The position numbers and the translations under genes are program-made. A stretch of 64,000 nt of DNA from Isoetes taiwanensis (lineage: Eukaryota; Streptophyta; Lycopodiopsida; Isoetales; Isoetaceae): contig JAJEKV010000096.1 in the NCBI GenBank assembly GCA_021234155.1, forward strand, positions 2,539,678 through 2,603,677, written 5' to 3'. The notes beneath the pieces are model-generated. The model was given only the letters and a program-made list of their open reading frames with translations, was not told the origin of the DNA and searched no databases. Of the stretch, positions 22,816-35,423 are shown in pieces (position 1 is the first letter of the stretch; each line of letters begins with the position of its first letter).

Positions 22816-23110
22816 TAGATTGTGGTTTTGGATTACATTGTGGTTAGATTAAACTGTGGTTCAAGTCATATTGTGATTCGTTGCATTGTGGTTTAAACTT
22901 GGTTGTGGTTGTAGATTACATTGTGGTTCTAGATTATGGTTTTGATTAGATTGTGGTTTTGGATTGGAATGTGGTTTTTGGTTTCAATTTTCTTGTGATT
23001 GTGGTTGTGGATTACATTGTGGGTCTAGATTATGGTTTGATGGATTGTGGTTTTAGGTTAGATTGTGATTTTAAGGTTTCTAATGGATATTGTTTTATTT
23101 TGTGGTTTGG
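22816..23110 (+). repeat. Left TGTGGTT motif array
   Basis: About eleven TGTGGTT motifs (for example near 22820, 22839, 22887, 22903, 22951, 23045 and 23101) in AT-rich spacer with variants such as TTATGGTT. Discounting the solo LTR, it lies about 1.37-1.66 kb from the left terminus. A matching array in the opposite orientation lies at 46750-47115. Confidence 0.65.
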
Positions 23111-23190
23111 AATTTCATTATTATAGTTTGAGGTTCATGTTTTGCGGTTTGGGGTTTGAGATTGATAATCAACTATTGTTTTGTTCTTAG

Positions 23191-25034
23191 ATGCAACTCT
23201 ATAAAGCTTTCAAAGCAAAACATCCAAATGTCAAAGTTGGAGCTTGACTTTTCAAAATTTGAAGCCGTGGTTTGTAGTGAAGCTAGCAAAGTATAACACT
23301 TGTTGTTGCATACATCATGTCAAGTTACAAATGTTTCTTTGGATGGTTTAACTAAATTAGGAAGAAGCACTCAAAGTCATGTACTTGTGAGTGCAAGATT
23401 TTTCTGAACATCGGTGATCTTTGGAAATGTATTGTTTGCCGGAAGGGTGAGATTGATGAATTCTATAGTAAGGATTGTCTTGACGATACTTGTAGTGAGT
23501 GTGGGATAAAGAAGTTTGAAATCTGCCCCAAGGAATTAGAGAGTGAGGAGGTTGTGAAATGGGAGTACATCGACTATGAACATGGAGGTGTGGATAAACG
23601 TGAGAGCCTAAGAAAGTTTTGAAACACCAATACAAAGAGACCACACCAGGCGGTGCTAATAAGCAAACTCAAAGACAGGTTGGAAAAATTTCCCTCCACA
23701 ATTTCAAATACAAATGGCAAGATAAGCAGTTTTAGTGAAATGCCTCGATAATCTCCTTGAGGATGTCATAGTGCGATGGTAGATTTTATGAAAATTACAC
23801 ATTGAAAGAGAGAACACAGTGCAATCTCAATCTTGGACAAGCATGCAAGTGACCATTCTTGTCCACATTACTTATCATGTGGTGAGAATGGTGAAGTAGT
23901 AAAAGAAACACATTATTATATATCGATGACCGCAAACATGATACCTTATTCGCGGCAAAGATTGCTTTAATATGCACTTCAATTATATGGAAGAGCAAGG
24001 ATTTGAAACCACGTGAGGCTTTGGTTTTTTCGATGGTGCCGCATCACAATTCAAAGCTGCAAGGCCATTTTATTTTATTGCTAGATACTCTTATCGGACT
24101 CTAATTCATATGATGTGGAATTACTTTGGTTCAAAACCACGGAAGGGAGAACATGATGGCAAGGTCAGCTTTGAATTAAAGAGATGGATCAGAATGGTCC
24201 AACTCCTATATCCCGATACTAAGATAGAGAATGCACATGATATTGTGGAGGCTGCCAAGGAGTTATTTTAAAGTACGGTTTCTTCTAAAGAGGAACCAAA
24301 ACAAAAAGAAAGATATTAAAAGATTTTTTGGGAAGTTAAAGCGTAAGTCGATAGGCGTAAGGAATGGGGAGCACATACGGTGAAGGATACTCAAAAATTC
24401 ATAGTGTATGCCAAGATTCAAATTTTGGGATCAACAACTCAATTACTGTGTTTGAAGATTCTCATGCTTTTGTAGTTTTTGTTTAGATGAACATTGGGAT
24501 AGATGCGAGAATACCGGCATATGTGAATAAGTGGGAACGGTGGAAATTGAACCCGCTTCTTCATCTACTTGTGATGCAATTGAGGTTAGAAAGTCACAAA
24601 GGCCCTTATATTCAGGGTGTTAATATTGCCGAATCGGGTCGATGTGGAGATTACTTTAGTTAAGGGCACAAAAAAAAACAACCCAAGGGGATGACTTTTG
24701 GTTGCTTGCATGTACAAGGGAGAAGTATGTAGTGGAAAAAGACTTCAAAGATAATGGAACGTGGTTCTTAAAAGGTGAAAGTATATTAGAAGGAACTTAC
24801 TTCAAAAAAATTCCAAGTTCAAAGAGAGGTTATGAATTATGTTCTCAAGAAGGAGTTGCAAAGGTTTACTCTACACAAGTATGTGGTGTTAGAATCCCAC
24901 TAATGAAAGAAAATTATGCTATCAAAGGACATCCTGTATTTCATCTTCTAGATCCTAAGGATGAAGAACAGATCAGAGCCAACTTACCACCTGTGTTGTC
25001 AGATGATGATGATGGTGATGGTGATGGTGAGTGA
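23191..25034 (+). pseudogene. DDE-like transposase exons of the large transposon
   Basis: After an acceptor-like TTCTTAG at 23190 the sequence reads MQLYKAFKAKHPNVKVG, then a Cys-rich segment (CTCECKIFLNIGDLWKCIVC, then KDCLDDTCSECGIKKFEICP), probably zinc-binding. Next come VDF followed one base out of frame by ENYTLKE (near 23780), then FFDGAASQFKAARPFYFIAR (24025-24085), MMWNYFG and GEHDGK (24149). Spaced acidic residues in D(F)xENYT, FFDG..SQFK and GEHDG resemble a DDE/D nuclease core known from many invertebrate and seed-free plant genomes, for which I have no firm name. The last exon-like frame, 24702-25034, ends in an acidic tail DDDDGDGDGE. Several in-frame stops and shifts interrupt it. 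Confidence 0.5.
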
Positions 25035-25050
25035 ACACTTGTTGTTGTGA
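25033..25050 (+). repeat. LINE target duplication, left copy
   Basis: GAACACTTGTTGTTGTGA here is repeated exactly at 40985-41002 after the poly-A end. The LINE thus landed at the last codons of the acidic tail of the transposase-like frame. Confidence 0.95.
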
Positions 25051-25771
25051 ACACTTGTTTTTATATGAGTGGGGGGGAGGGAGGAAAAAATGAACGTTAG
25101 GCGCTCAAGACGCGCCACCGCCCGAACTCGGAGAGGAGTTCCCCAACCCAATGGATGAGGCTTTGCTTGAAGCTGTTCTCCAGGGCTTGGGGATTACTCA
25201 TGTCTCTGAAGAATTCGAGCAATCCATTAACCTAGTGGAAAATTTGATTAGAGTAGCCTTTGAAACGAACTCTAGAATTGGTTTTTGTAGGATTGGATTC
25301 AACTTCTTCTATCTGTGCATCTTGTGTTTGACAGTAGGGATCTCTCGGGGTTGCTATTCACAATTCACGTACCATATCTTGGAGGCTGATTTGAGAGAAA
25401 TCTATTCACTATGAGTGCCCCGATTTGAATTTGGTGTGGAACCGATATTTCATTGGGCTTCCTTCTTCGACCGCAATCGGACAAAGACATATTAGGGACA
25501 TAGGCGTAGTAGTTTGGAGGTTTCTTGTAGCAAATTAGGGTCCGATCGAAGTTCATAGGGTTCTCGGGCGAGAGCTGGATCCTCGACGGAACGTAATTTT
25601 AGGATCTTTAGATTGCCTTTCATAGGGTGCGGTGTTTTCCACGGTTTCCAAGATTTTTTAAAAAGGGGGTTTGAGTTACTCCTTGGGGACAGCCAGAGAA
25701 GAAGTTTGAAGTTCGGATCCTCCCCCTTCTCTTTGTAACTGCCAAATCTTTCCGTCTCCTGTGCCTGCAAG

Positions 25772-26537
25772 ATGTCGAGGAAAAATAGCGGAACCAGTGC
25801 CTCAAGGGAGCAGAAGGAGATTAAAGATGAAGAGTGGACTCAGATATTACGGCTTGGTAGGAATGATCCGGGTTGGAAATTGCTCAAAGACATCCACATA
25901 GGGTCGCAAATCATCCAAGACCAAATCGAAGGCCGCTGGCGGTGCATGGGAATCCAAGAGGAGGTGACGATCACAGCATGCAGGGATAGAATGTTCAAGA
26001 TTGACGATGACTACTGGGAAGGCAGGGCCAGTGACAGGGACTGGGTTTGGAATATGTGGGGATACGCTCAAGAAATGGACACATGCCTATACAAGCTAAT
26101 AACGGTGGAAGCGGGGCCACCGGAAGCGGACCGTTGTAGTCTCAAGAACGGAATTTTCAGGGCATCCATGAACGTGTTAGCAAAGATCAAGGACCTTATT
26201 ATCCAGTGGGATAGTCTGAGGGGTACCACCAAGGCAAGCATAAGATTAATCAGGAGATGGGAGGATGCTGAGGATCATGTTATCGAAAAAACACGTAAAA
26301 GCCTTTAGATCAAGGTCAAGGTTGAAGAAATCCCCAAAGTTCTCGCAACATCCCCGGAAGTTTACCGGATGAGGTCAAGAAGAATGCTAAGAAATGTACC
26401 ATTAAGGATAGCAACGGATTCTTCAATCCCGGGTGGAGGTGGACTCGCGGACTGCGGAAAATTGTAATGACGCCAAGATGTCGGGGCTCAACATCCCGAA
26501 AACAAAGATCGGAGAGGACAAGATCGACAACGCCATT
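25772..26537 (+). pseudogene. LINE ORF1, N-terminal part
   Basis: The frame starting MSRKNSGTSASREQKEIKDE runs to 26308. After a stop or shift, coding continues to DKIDNAI at 26537, where the CACTA element breaks it. It continues in phase at 35651 (PMMGKGDKAKG). There is no recognised domain in this part. An alternative earlier start at 25151 (MDEALLEAVLQGLG) exists in another frame. ORF1 of plant L1s is an RNA-binding chaperone. Confidence 0.55.
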
Positions 26538-26839
26538 CACAACAAGAGAATGGACATTTAGCGACGGGCTTGCGACGCCCGGTGCGGCGTGGACGCCGCG
26601 AAATAACGCGGACCATCGCGACGCCAACGGCGCCGCGTCGCCGCAGACATCGCCGTCGCATGCGACGGTGGTGCGACGGCGTCGATAACCGCGGACGCGG
26701 GCGTATCATCGTCAACCAGTGCACCACGCCGCATCGCGCGGCGCCACTTTTGTGCGCGACGCGGACGCCGCTGCGGCGACGCGGACGCCGCTACGGACGC
26801 GGACGCCGCTACGACGACGCCTCGGCCGGACGTCTAGTG

Positions 26840-29800
26840 TACTTTGTTCTTTTGGAGAACAAGGGTGGTCTTCGCCACGAAAAGTTGGTCCCCGTGGTAA
26901 TGTCGATATTCCGAGTCCATTGGAAGAGCCAAATCATGGTTTTGGAGAGGGAAATTGCTCGCCCATCGCCGGTGGCCTTCGTGAAGAGAACTTTTGTGGC
27001 AAACATGTGAGCTCTGGAAGACTCGGAGCTATTTCATCGTGCACCAACACCGCATATCCTAGTGAAATGTTTTTCTCATGTCCGCTTGCCCAAGACGTTA
27101 AAATCGCTTGTCAAAATTCCAACGTTTTTCGATGCGCAATTTTTTAGTTATGCGTTCTTTTGCATTCATGCTTCATAAATTCGTAATTAATGCATGGTAT
27201 GGAATTAAATTGATTTTTTGTCGGTTGGCTTCCTATGTCATCCCCAAAGATACGAGGCAAATTTTTAGAATTTCCGGGATAAAGTTCGATCAAATAGGTA
27301 GCATTGGAACGGTCTAGGCGACTGTTGTTGGGCAAGAGCAAGACATTCATAAATTCGTAATTAATGCATAGTAAGGAATTAAATTCTGATTTTTTGTCGG
27401 CCAGGCTTCTTAAGTCATCGCCAACGCATACATGCAGGTTTTCAAAATTTCCGCACAAGGTTTAGATCAAAGTGTTTGCATTAGTACGGTCCGGGCAGCC
27501 TGTTGTTGGTTACCGAAGCAGCCGCACACTTGCCCAAGTCAAACAAGGCCAGGACCTTGCAAGGCGCCCTCATTAGAGGGGAGAGTCCGAACCCCAAGAG
27601 GCGAGCCACAAAAAGTTTCGAGGCGACCTTTCTGGCGGCTCACGGGGCCGTGACGCTAAAGACCACACTCCGGGATCTCGGTTCCCCTATCCGACAGTTG
27701 AATCCTTCGTTCAAGGGCCCCGGCTCGATAAGGTCCAAAAATCCAATATCCGTCCGGAGAACTTATCAAACCGCTGGCGGCCCCGGCCGAATCGTAGTAG
27801 AAACCAAAGTGTTTTGTCGTTCGGACATTGCGGAGAGCTTTCGGGAATGGCGATTCGACTTCGCCACATCGTGGGAGGCCAAATTACCCTAGAGACCAAG
27901 TTGCACCGGTCGGTTTTGCAAAAGAAAGAAACACTTACGCCCTACGTTGTAAAGATTATTACGCCCACCTCCTAGGCCAATTGACTATGAGTGTGTTGGG
28001 CATGAGATAGTTTGACGCTACCTCGAGAGGGGTGGTCTTTTGGCCATGAAACTTGGTCCCCGGGCAATGTCGACGTCCGAGTCCATTGGCGAGCCGAATC
28101 ACGATTTCGGAGAGGGGAAGTTGCCCGTCCGTTGCCGTGGCCTTGGGGAGAGGACTTTTGGGGCAAGCCGCTTGGGATGGTTTTAGGGTCCGTGCTCGGC
28201 GTCAACAACCCCCCCCACGTCAAGACGGGCGCAAGGTCCTAGTCGAACCGACAAGGATAGAGCCTCCAAACGTAAACCCTATGAGTTGCCGGGTTCTAGC
28301 GGGGTTTGCGTTTGGGTGCCGAGTTTTGGTCCTTTGCACTTGGGACTTGGCTGATAAGATGCGATTGAGACGCGAAGCAAGGGGAACGGCGGAATGGAGT
28401 TTGGATACGTACTCCTCCCGTTGTGGCGCTTTAGAAGTAAAGGGCGGCTTTTGCGGTAGCAAGACGTTCATAAATTCGTAATTAATGCATAGTACGGAAT
28501 TAAATTCTGATTTTTGTCAGCAGGCTTCCTAAGTCATCGCCAACATACAGGCCAGTTTTCAAAATTTTGGACAAGGTTTAGATCAAAGTGTTTGCATTAG
28601 AACGGTCCGGGCAGCCTGTTGTTGGGCAGCCGAGCTGGCACACTTGCCCAAGTCAAACAAGGCCAGGACCTTGCAAGGCCACCTCATTAGAGGGGAGAGT
28701 CCGGACCCCAGGAGGCGAGCCCCAAAAAGTTTCCCGAGGCAGCCTTTCCTGGCAGCGCTCCCCCGGGGGGCCGTACGCTAAAGACCACACTCCCGGATCT
28801 CGGTTCCCCTATCCGACCGTTGAATCCGCCGTTCAAGGGCCCCGCCTCGATAAGGTCAAAAATCCAACATCCGTCGTGAGAACTTATCAAACCATGAAGC
28901 ATCCGGTCGACCGTGTAGAAACCAAAGTGTTTTGTCGTTCGGACATTGCGGAGGCTCCGGAATGGCGATTCGACTTCGCCACATCATCCGGGAGGCCGAA
29001 ATTACCCTAGAGACCAAGTTGCACGGTCAGTTTTGCAAAAGAAAGAAACACTTACGTCCTACGTTTGGTAAAGATTCGTGACCACCTCCTAGGCCAATTG
29101 ACGAAAGTATGTTGGACATGAGATAGTTTGACGCTACCTCGAGAAGGGTGGTCTTTTTGGCCATGAAACTTGGTCCCTGTGGCAATGTCGACGTTCCGAG
29201 TCCATTGGCAGAGCCGAATCCACGATTTCGGAGAGGGGAAGTTGCCCGTCGTCGCCGCTGTGGCCTTCGGGAGAGGACTTTTGGGGCAAGCCGCTTCCGG
29301 ATGGTTTTAGGGTCCGTGCTCTGGCGTCCAACACCCTCTACGCCAAGACGGCGCCAAGGTCCTAGTCGAATCGACAAGGATAGAGCCTCCGAAACGTAAA
29401 CCCTATGAGTTGCCAGGTTCTAGCAGGGTTTGCGTTTTGGGTGCCGAGTTTTGGTCCTTTGCACTTGGGACTTGGCTGATAAGATGCAGTTGAGAACGTG
29501 AAGCAAGGGGAACTGACGGAATGGAGTTTGGACTTGTACTCCTCCCGTTGTGGCGGTTAGAAGTAAAGGGCGACTTTTGCAAGAGCAAGACGTTCATAAA
29601 TTCGTAATTAATGCATAGTACGGAATTAAATTCTGATTTTTGTCGTGCAGGCTTCCTAAGTCATCGCCAACATACTGAGGCAGTTTTCAAAATTTCCGGA
29701 CAAGGTTTAGATCAAAGTGTTTGCATTAGAGCGGTCAGGGCAGCCTGTTGTTGAAGCCGGCACACTTGCCCAAGTCAAATAAGGCCAGGACCTTGCAAGG

Positions 29801-32800
29801 CCACCTCATTAGAGGGGAGAGTTCGGACCCCGTGAGGCGAGCCCAAAAAGTTTTCGAGGCGGCCTTTCTTTCGGCGGCTCCCGGGGCCGTACGCTAAAGA
29901 CCACACTCCCGGATCTCGGTTCCCCTATCCGACCGTTGAATCCTTCGTTCAAGGGCCCTGTCTCGATAAGGTCCAAAAAAATCCAACATCCGTCCGTGAG
30001 AACTTATCAAACCGCGAAGCATCCTGCGGTCGACCGTGTAGAAACCAAAGTGTTTTGTCGTTCGGACATTGCGGAGGCTCCGGAATGGCGATTCGACCGC
30101 CACATCGTCCGGGAGGCCGAATTACCCTAGAGACCAAGTTGCGGTCGGTTTTGCAAAAGAAAGAAACACTTACGCCCTACGTTTGCAAGATTAAATGACC
30201 ACCTCCTAGGCCAATTGACTACGAGTGTGTTGGACATGAGATAGTTTGACGCTACCTCGAGAAGGGGTGGTCTTTTGGCCATGAAACTTGGTCCCCAGGG
30301 CAATGTCGACGTTCTGAGTCCATTGGCAGAGCCGAATCACGATTCCGGAGAGGGGAAGTTGCCCGTCCGTCGCCAAGGGCCCTTCGAGAGGAGAGGACTT
30401 TTGGGGCAAAGCCGCTTAGGATGGTTTTAGGGTCCGTGCTCGCGTCAACACCCCCTCTACGTCAAGACACGGCGCCAAGGTCCTAGTCGAATCGACAAGG
30501 ATAGAGCCTCCCAAACGTAAACCCTATGAGTTGCCGGGTTCTAGCGGGGTTTTGCGTTTTGGGTGCCGAAGTTTTGGTCCTTTGCACTTGGGACTTGGCC
30601 GATAAGATGCGATTGAGAACCTTGAAGCAAGGGAACCAGCGGAATGGAGTTTGGATCTGTACTCCTCCCGTTGTGGCGGTTAGAAGTAAAAGGCGACTTT
30701 TGCGGTAGCAAGACATTCATAAATTCGTAATTAATGCATAGTAATGGAATTAAATTCTGATGATTTTTTGTCGTGAGGCTTCCTAAGTCATCGCCAACAT
30801 CTGAGGCAGTTTTCAAAATTTCGGACAAGATTTAGATCAAAGTGTTTGCATTAGAGCGGTCAGGGCAGCTTTGTTGTTGGGGCAGCCGAGCCGGCACACT
30901 TGCCCAAGTCAAACAAGGCCAGGACCTTGCAAGGCCACCTCATTAGAGGGGAGAGTGGGACCCCGGTGAGGCGAGCCCCAAAAAGTTTCGAGGCAGCCTT
31001 TCACGGCATCGCTCCCCGGGGGCCGTGCGCTAAAGACCACACTCCGGATCTCGGTTCCCCTATCCGGATCGTTGAATCCGCCGTTCAAGAGCCCCGCCCT
31101 CGATAAGGTCCAAAAATCCAACATCCGTCCGTGAGAACTTATCAAACCGAAGCATCCTGCGGTCGACCGTAGAAACCAAAGTGTTTTGTCGTTCGGACAT
31201 TGCGGAGGCTCAGGAATGGCGATTCGACTTAGCCACATCGTCAGGGAGGCGAAATTACCCTAGAGACCAAGTTGCGGTCAGTTTTGCAAAAGAAAGAAAC
31301 ACTTACGCCCTACGTTGCGATTAAACTGACCACCTCCTAGGCCAATTGACTACGAGTGTGTTGGACATGAGATAGTTTGACGCTACCTCGAAGGGGTGGT
31401 CTTTTGGCCATGAAACTTGGTCCCCTGGGGCAATGTCGGCGTTACGAGTCCATTGGCGAGGCGAATCACGATTAGGAGAGGGGAAGTTGCCCGTCCGTCG
31501 CGGGCCCCCGGGAGAGGACTTTTGGGGCAAGGCGCTGCCAGGATGGTTTTTAGGGTCCGTGCTCACGGCGTCAACACCCCCCCCTCTACGTCAAGACACG
31601 CGCAAGGTCCTAGTCGAATCGACAAGGATAGAGCCTCACGGCGTAAACCACATGAGTTGCCGGGTTCTAGCGGTGGTTTGCGTTTTGGGTGCCGGTTTTG
31701 GTCCTTTGCACTTGGGACTTGGCCGATAAGATGCGATTGAGAACGCGAAGCAAGGGGAAGGCCCGGCGGAATGGAGTTTGGATCTGTACTCCTCCCGTTG
31801 TGGCGGTTAGAAGTAAAGGCGACTTTTGCGGTAGCAAGACATTCATAAATTCGTAATTAATGCATAGTACGGAATTAAATTCTGATTTTTGTCGTGAGGC
31901 TTCCTAAGTCATCGCCAACATACTGCCAGTTTTCAAAATTTCCGGACAAGATTTAGATCAAAGTGTTTGCATTAGAACGGTCAGGGCAGCTTTGTTGTTG
32001 GGCAGCCGGTGGCACACTTGCCCAAGTCAAACAAGGCCAGGACCTTGCAAGGCCACCTCATTAGAGGGGAGAGTCAGGACCCGGGGGCGAGCCCCAAAAA
32101 GTTTCAGGAGGCGGCCTTTCTCGGCATCGCTCCCCGGGCCGTGCGCTAAAGACCACACTCCGGATCTCGGTTCCCCTATCCGGACCGTTGAATCCTTCGT
32201 TCAAGAGCCCCGTCTCGATAAGGTCCAAAAATCCAACATCCGTCCGTGAGAACTTATCAAACCAGGAAGCGCCCCGCGGTCGGCCGTGTAGAAACCAAAG
32301 TGTTTTGTCGTTCGGACATTAAGCGGGGAGGCTCCGAGGAATGGCGATTCGACTTAGCCACATCACGGGAGGGCGAATTACCCTAGAGACCAAGTTGCGC
32401 GGTCGGTTTTGCAAAGAAAGAAACACTACGCCCTACGTTGCATTATTCGATGACCACCTCCTAGGCCAATTGATTATGAGTGTGTTGGACATGAGATAGT
32501 TTGACGCTACCTCGAGAAGGGGTGGTCTTTTGGCCATGAAACTTGGTCCCTGGGGCAATGTCGACGTTCCGAGTCCATTGGCGAGCGAATCCACGATTCC
32601 GGAGAAGGGGAAGTTGCCCGTCCGTCGCCCGGGGAGCCTTGGGGAGAGGACTTTTGGGGCAAGCTCGCTTCGGATGGTTTTAGGGTCCGTGCTCACGGCG
32701 TCAACACCCCCTACGCCAAGACACGGCGCAAAGGTCCTAGTCGAATCGACAAGGATAGAGCCTCAAACGTAAACCCTATGAGTTGCGAGGTTCTAGCGGG

Positions 32801-33420
32801 GTTTTGCGTTTTGGGTGCCGAATTTTGGTCCTTTGCACTTGGGACTTGGCGATAAGATGCGATTGAGAACGAAGCAAGGGGAACCGGCGGAATGGAGTTT
32901 GGATCTGTACTCCTCCCGTTGTGGCGGTTAGAAGTAAAGGGCGACTTTTGCGTGCAAGACATTCATAAATTCGTAATTAATGCATAGTACGGAATTAAAT
33001 TCTGATTTTTTGTCGGCAGGCTTCCTAAGTCATCGCCAACATCTGAGGCCAGTTTTCAAAATTTCCGGACAAGGTTTAGATCAAAGTGTTTGCATTAGAA
33101 CGGTCCGGGCAAACTGTTGTTGGGCAAAGAGAGCCGCACACTTGCCCAAGTCAAACAAGGCCGGGACCTTGCAAGGCCACCTCACTAGAGGGGGAGAGTC
33201 CGGACCCCGTGAGGCGAGCCCAAAAAGTTTCCCGAGGCAGCCTTTCGGCGCCGGCATCCCCGGGGCCGTGCGCTAAAGACCACACTCGGGATCTGGTTCC
33301 CCTATCCCACCGATTTGAATCCTTCGTTCAAGGGGCCTCGTTCGATAAGGGCCAAAAAATCCAACATCCGTCAGGAGAACTTATCAAACCGCCACCCCGG
33401 GCTCAAACATGCCACCCGGG
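26840..33420 (+). repeat. Tandem array of about 1.12-kb units in the CACTA interior
   Basis: The phrase cataaattcgtaattaatgc recurs near 27171, 27347, 28468, 29594, 30714, 31846 and 32960, spacings 1114-1132 bp between the last six. Each unit holds the same ordered segments, for example gcccaagtcaaacaaggcc, gttttgtcgttcggacattg and cctaggccaattga. The outer copies (26840-27345 and after 33290) are partial and more diverged, as in arrays kept similar by unequal exchange. AT-rich segments are nearly identical between units. GC-rich segments differ mainly by 1-4 base indels. The many frames of 60-140 codons inside are not conserved between copies, so I do not call them genes. Confidence 0.9.
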
Positions 33421-33572
33421 CTCAAACATTCGTAAGTAGTAGCAATAGAAGATTGGTTAAATCGAGAATGTGATTTTGTTTGCATATATGGCTGGGAATG
33501 TCCAAATTAGCATAAGGACAAACTTTCATGACCATCGGATGAAAAAAAAGGCACCAAAAATTAAAAAGTGTT

Positions 33573-33740
33573 AGGCGTCGTTATAACAAAAATATCGTCC
33601 GCGGACATCGTCGCATGCGACGTTAAGCCAGTATATCACGATTTTGAAATCGTATATCACGATTTCAAAATCGTGATATACGATTTCAAAATTACGTCGC
33701 ATTGACGTCGCGACGTCGCATCGCGCGGCAGTGTTTTTCT
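33573..33740. repeat. Palindromic segment inside the CACTA element
   Basis: Contains a near-perfect palindrome at 33652-33681 (14-bp arms GTATATCACGATTT with a 2-base spacer), a partial copy just before it, and flanking CGTCGCATGCGACG-type motifs like those of the CACTA ends. It may be a small inserted element or a displaced subterminal segment. Confidence 0.55.
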
Positions 33741-33899
33741 GATCCGCGGGCCCGTCTTTTAGGACCATTCCTAGGCTTTCTTCTATCGACTATTTTGGGC
33801 GATCTTGGTATCACGACCTTGAGCGACTTGTAAGCACTCTTTTTAAGGTTAGTAGATCATGCTTTTGGATTGAATGGTTTTTGGATTGAATGATTTAGT

Positions 33900-34260
33900 G
33901 TAGATTTCAAATTTGTTTTTTCTATCTCTTTCCTTCTTTTTCTTCTTCTTGTTTCTGCATTCTTCTTCTTTTTCCTTCTTTCCTCATTTCTTTCTTCGAT
34001 TCTTCCCTTATTTCACTCTTCCATTCTTCCATTCTTCTATCTTCTTCCATTTCATTCTCTTATTTCTTCCATTCTTCTCTTTCTTCCCCTAATTTCTTTT
34101 TTCTCCTCTTTCCCCTTCTCTTCTTTCTCCCACCCTTCTCTTCTTCTTTGATTCATTCATTTTTTTATTTCTTGTTTTACTATTTCTTCATCTTTTTTTT
34201 TTTTTTTTTTGTTTCTTCTTCGACCTTTTTTTTCCGTTGTTCTTATTCTTCTAACTCTTT
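33900..34260 (+). repeat. Pyrimidine-rich tract
   Basis: About 360 bases made almost only of T and C (ttcttc, ttccat and tttctt motifs) with a T17 run near 34193-34210. No coding potential. Of the CACTA interior, 33741-33899 shows nothing further. Confidence 0.7.
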
Positions 34261-34375
34261 GTTGCTTTCTATTTCGATTTGGACCCTCGGGATCTTGTTA
34301 CACACGCGTCCTTCTTTTGGTAAGTTGATCGCTTGCATTTTATTTCTATAATTTTAAGCGGGTTAAAAAAATTGA

Positions 34376-34680
34376 TGGAGTGGCTTGTTCAAGGGCACGG
34401 GTCGGCTCCACCTAGAGTGGGGAGGACCATGTACCCGGGTTCGAAGTCCACTTCACTACGATCATATATTTTTCCTAGGTTAAGGAGTGGCTTGTTCAAA
34501 GGCACGCAGTAGGCTCCACCTAGAGTGGAGAGGGCCCCGCGTGCGGGTTCAAGTCCACGACCACTTGTTATTTTTAGGTTTAAAATAAAATTGTAGTGGC
34601 TTGTTCAAGGGCACGGTAGGGCTCCACTCACGAGTGGAGGCGACCGGTGTTGAGGTCCAAGTCGACTTTTCTTGTAATTC
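34376..34680 (+). repeat. Three tandem tRNA-like (SINE-type) repeats
   Basis: Three copies of about 105-110 bp start near 34378, 34487 and 34594, each with gtggcttgttcaagggcacg, then ggctccacctagagtgg, then a T-arm-like motif. In copy 2 this is GGTTCAAGTCC, a perfect match to the Pol III B box GGTTCRANTCC. Copy 1 has GGTTCGAAGTCC with one extra base. Copy 3 is degraded. TGGCTTGTTCAAGGGCACGG could serve as the A box. The copies resemble the tRNA-derived heads of plant SINEs. No poly-A tail or SINE body is evident. Confidence 0.5.
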
Positions 34681-35423
34681 TTAGGTAGAGGTGGCCAAAT
34701 CTAGCTTATAACCCTAAAGCGTATGTTAGCCAACTCTAGCTTTTAATCCGACTAATCCAGCATTTGGAAGGGGCTCATTTAGATGATGGGGAGCTGCTTG
34801 AAAAAGAAGGTACATGACCTAGTCATAGTCTTATTTTTATTCTTTTGTTTTGTGTTAATCTATCGATTTATAGAAAAGGCAAAGAGTGATTGCAAAATTG
34901 AAGTCGAATGCCAAAAAAATTGGGAGGCGATTGGTCAAAGGTCCCTAAACCACTTAATCTGGTCCATAAGGAAGATATCAAGGTATTTGTTATTTGTTGC
35001 CATTCGTTCAATTGAAATAAGACATTTAACTTGTCATGTTGTATTCCTTGCAATCGGATCACTTTCAAGCGTGCAAAGGATTCCAAGAAAAAAACATCGC
35101 CCTACCTGACCGCCAAGGCAACTTCAAACAAACGAATTCGGTCTCACTTGGGTTCGGCGGTAGAAATAGATTCGTAAGTGCTATAAACTCTTAGTTCACG
35201 TTAACTTTCAATGTCATTGTCTAATATTGGTCGTATTGTTATAGAATTGGCTATACGGGTTTTCCCCTAACAGGGAACACGTAAAGATAGCCACTACTCG
35301 CCTCTTGTATATGATATTGTAACTAACTATTAAAATTCTTTCCCTTTTTAATTTTTTTTTTTAATTTTTTTTTAATTTTTTTTTAATTTTTTTTTTATTT
35401 TTTTTTATTTTTTTTTTTCGTCC
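34681..35423. other. CACTA interior, nothing firmly recognised
   Basis: A frame at 34783-35109 has a hydrophobic N-terminal segment but no family match. T-rich runs with interspersed A occupy 35340-35420, before the GCGACG-rich subterminal zone. Confidence 0.35.

Noticed and set aside
26570-27147. Arg- and Ala-rich frames in the CGTCGC-rich zone
   Set aside because: The zone is the CACTA subterminal repeat region. The composition of the peptides simply reflects GCGACG repeats.
27500-33440. Many frames of 60-145 codons in the tandem array, such as those starting with HTCPSQTRPGPCK-like peptides
   Set aside because: Frames are not kept between the repeat copies, start and stop differ in each, and no domain is recognisable. 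They are by-products of GC-rich repeat DNA.
34376-34680. Functional tRNA genes
   Set aside because: Copies are too long and lack a foldable acceptor stem and clear anticodon arm. They look tRNA-derived, not tRNA.
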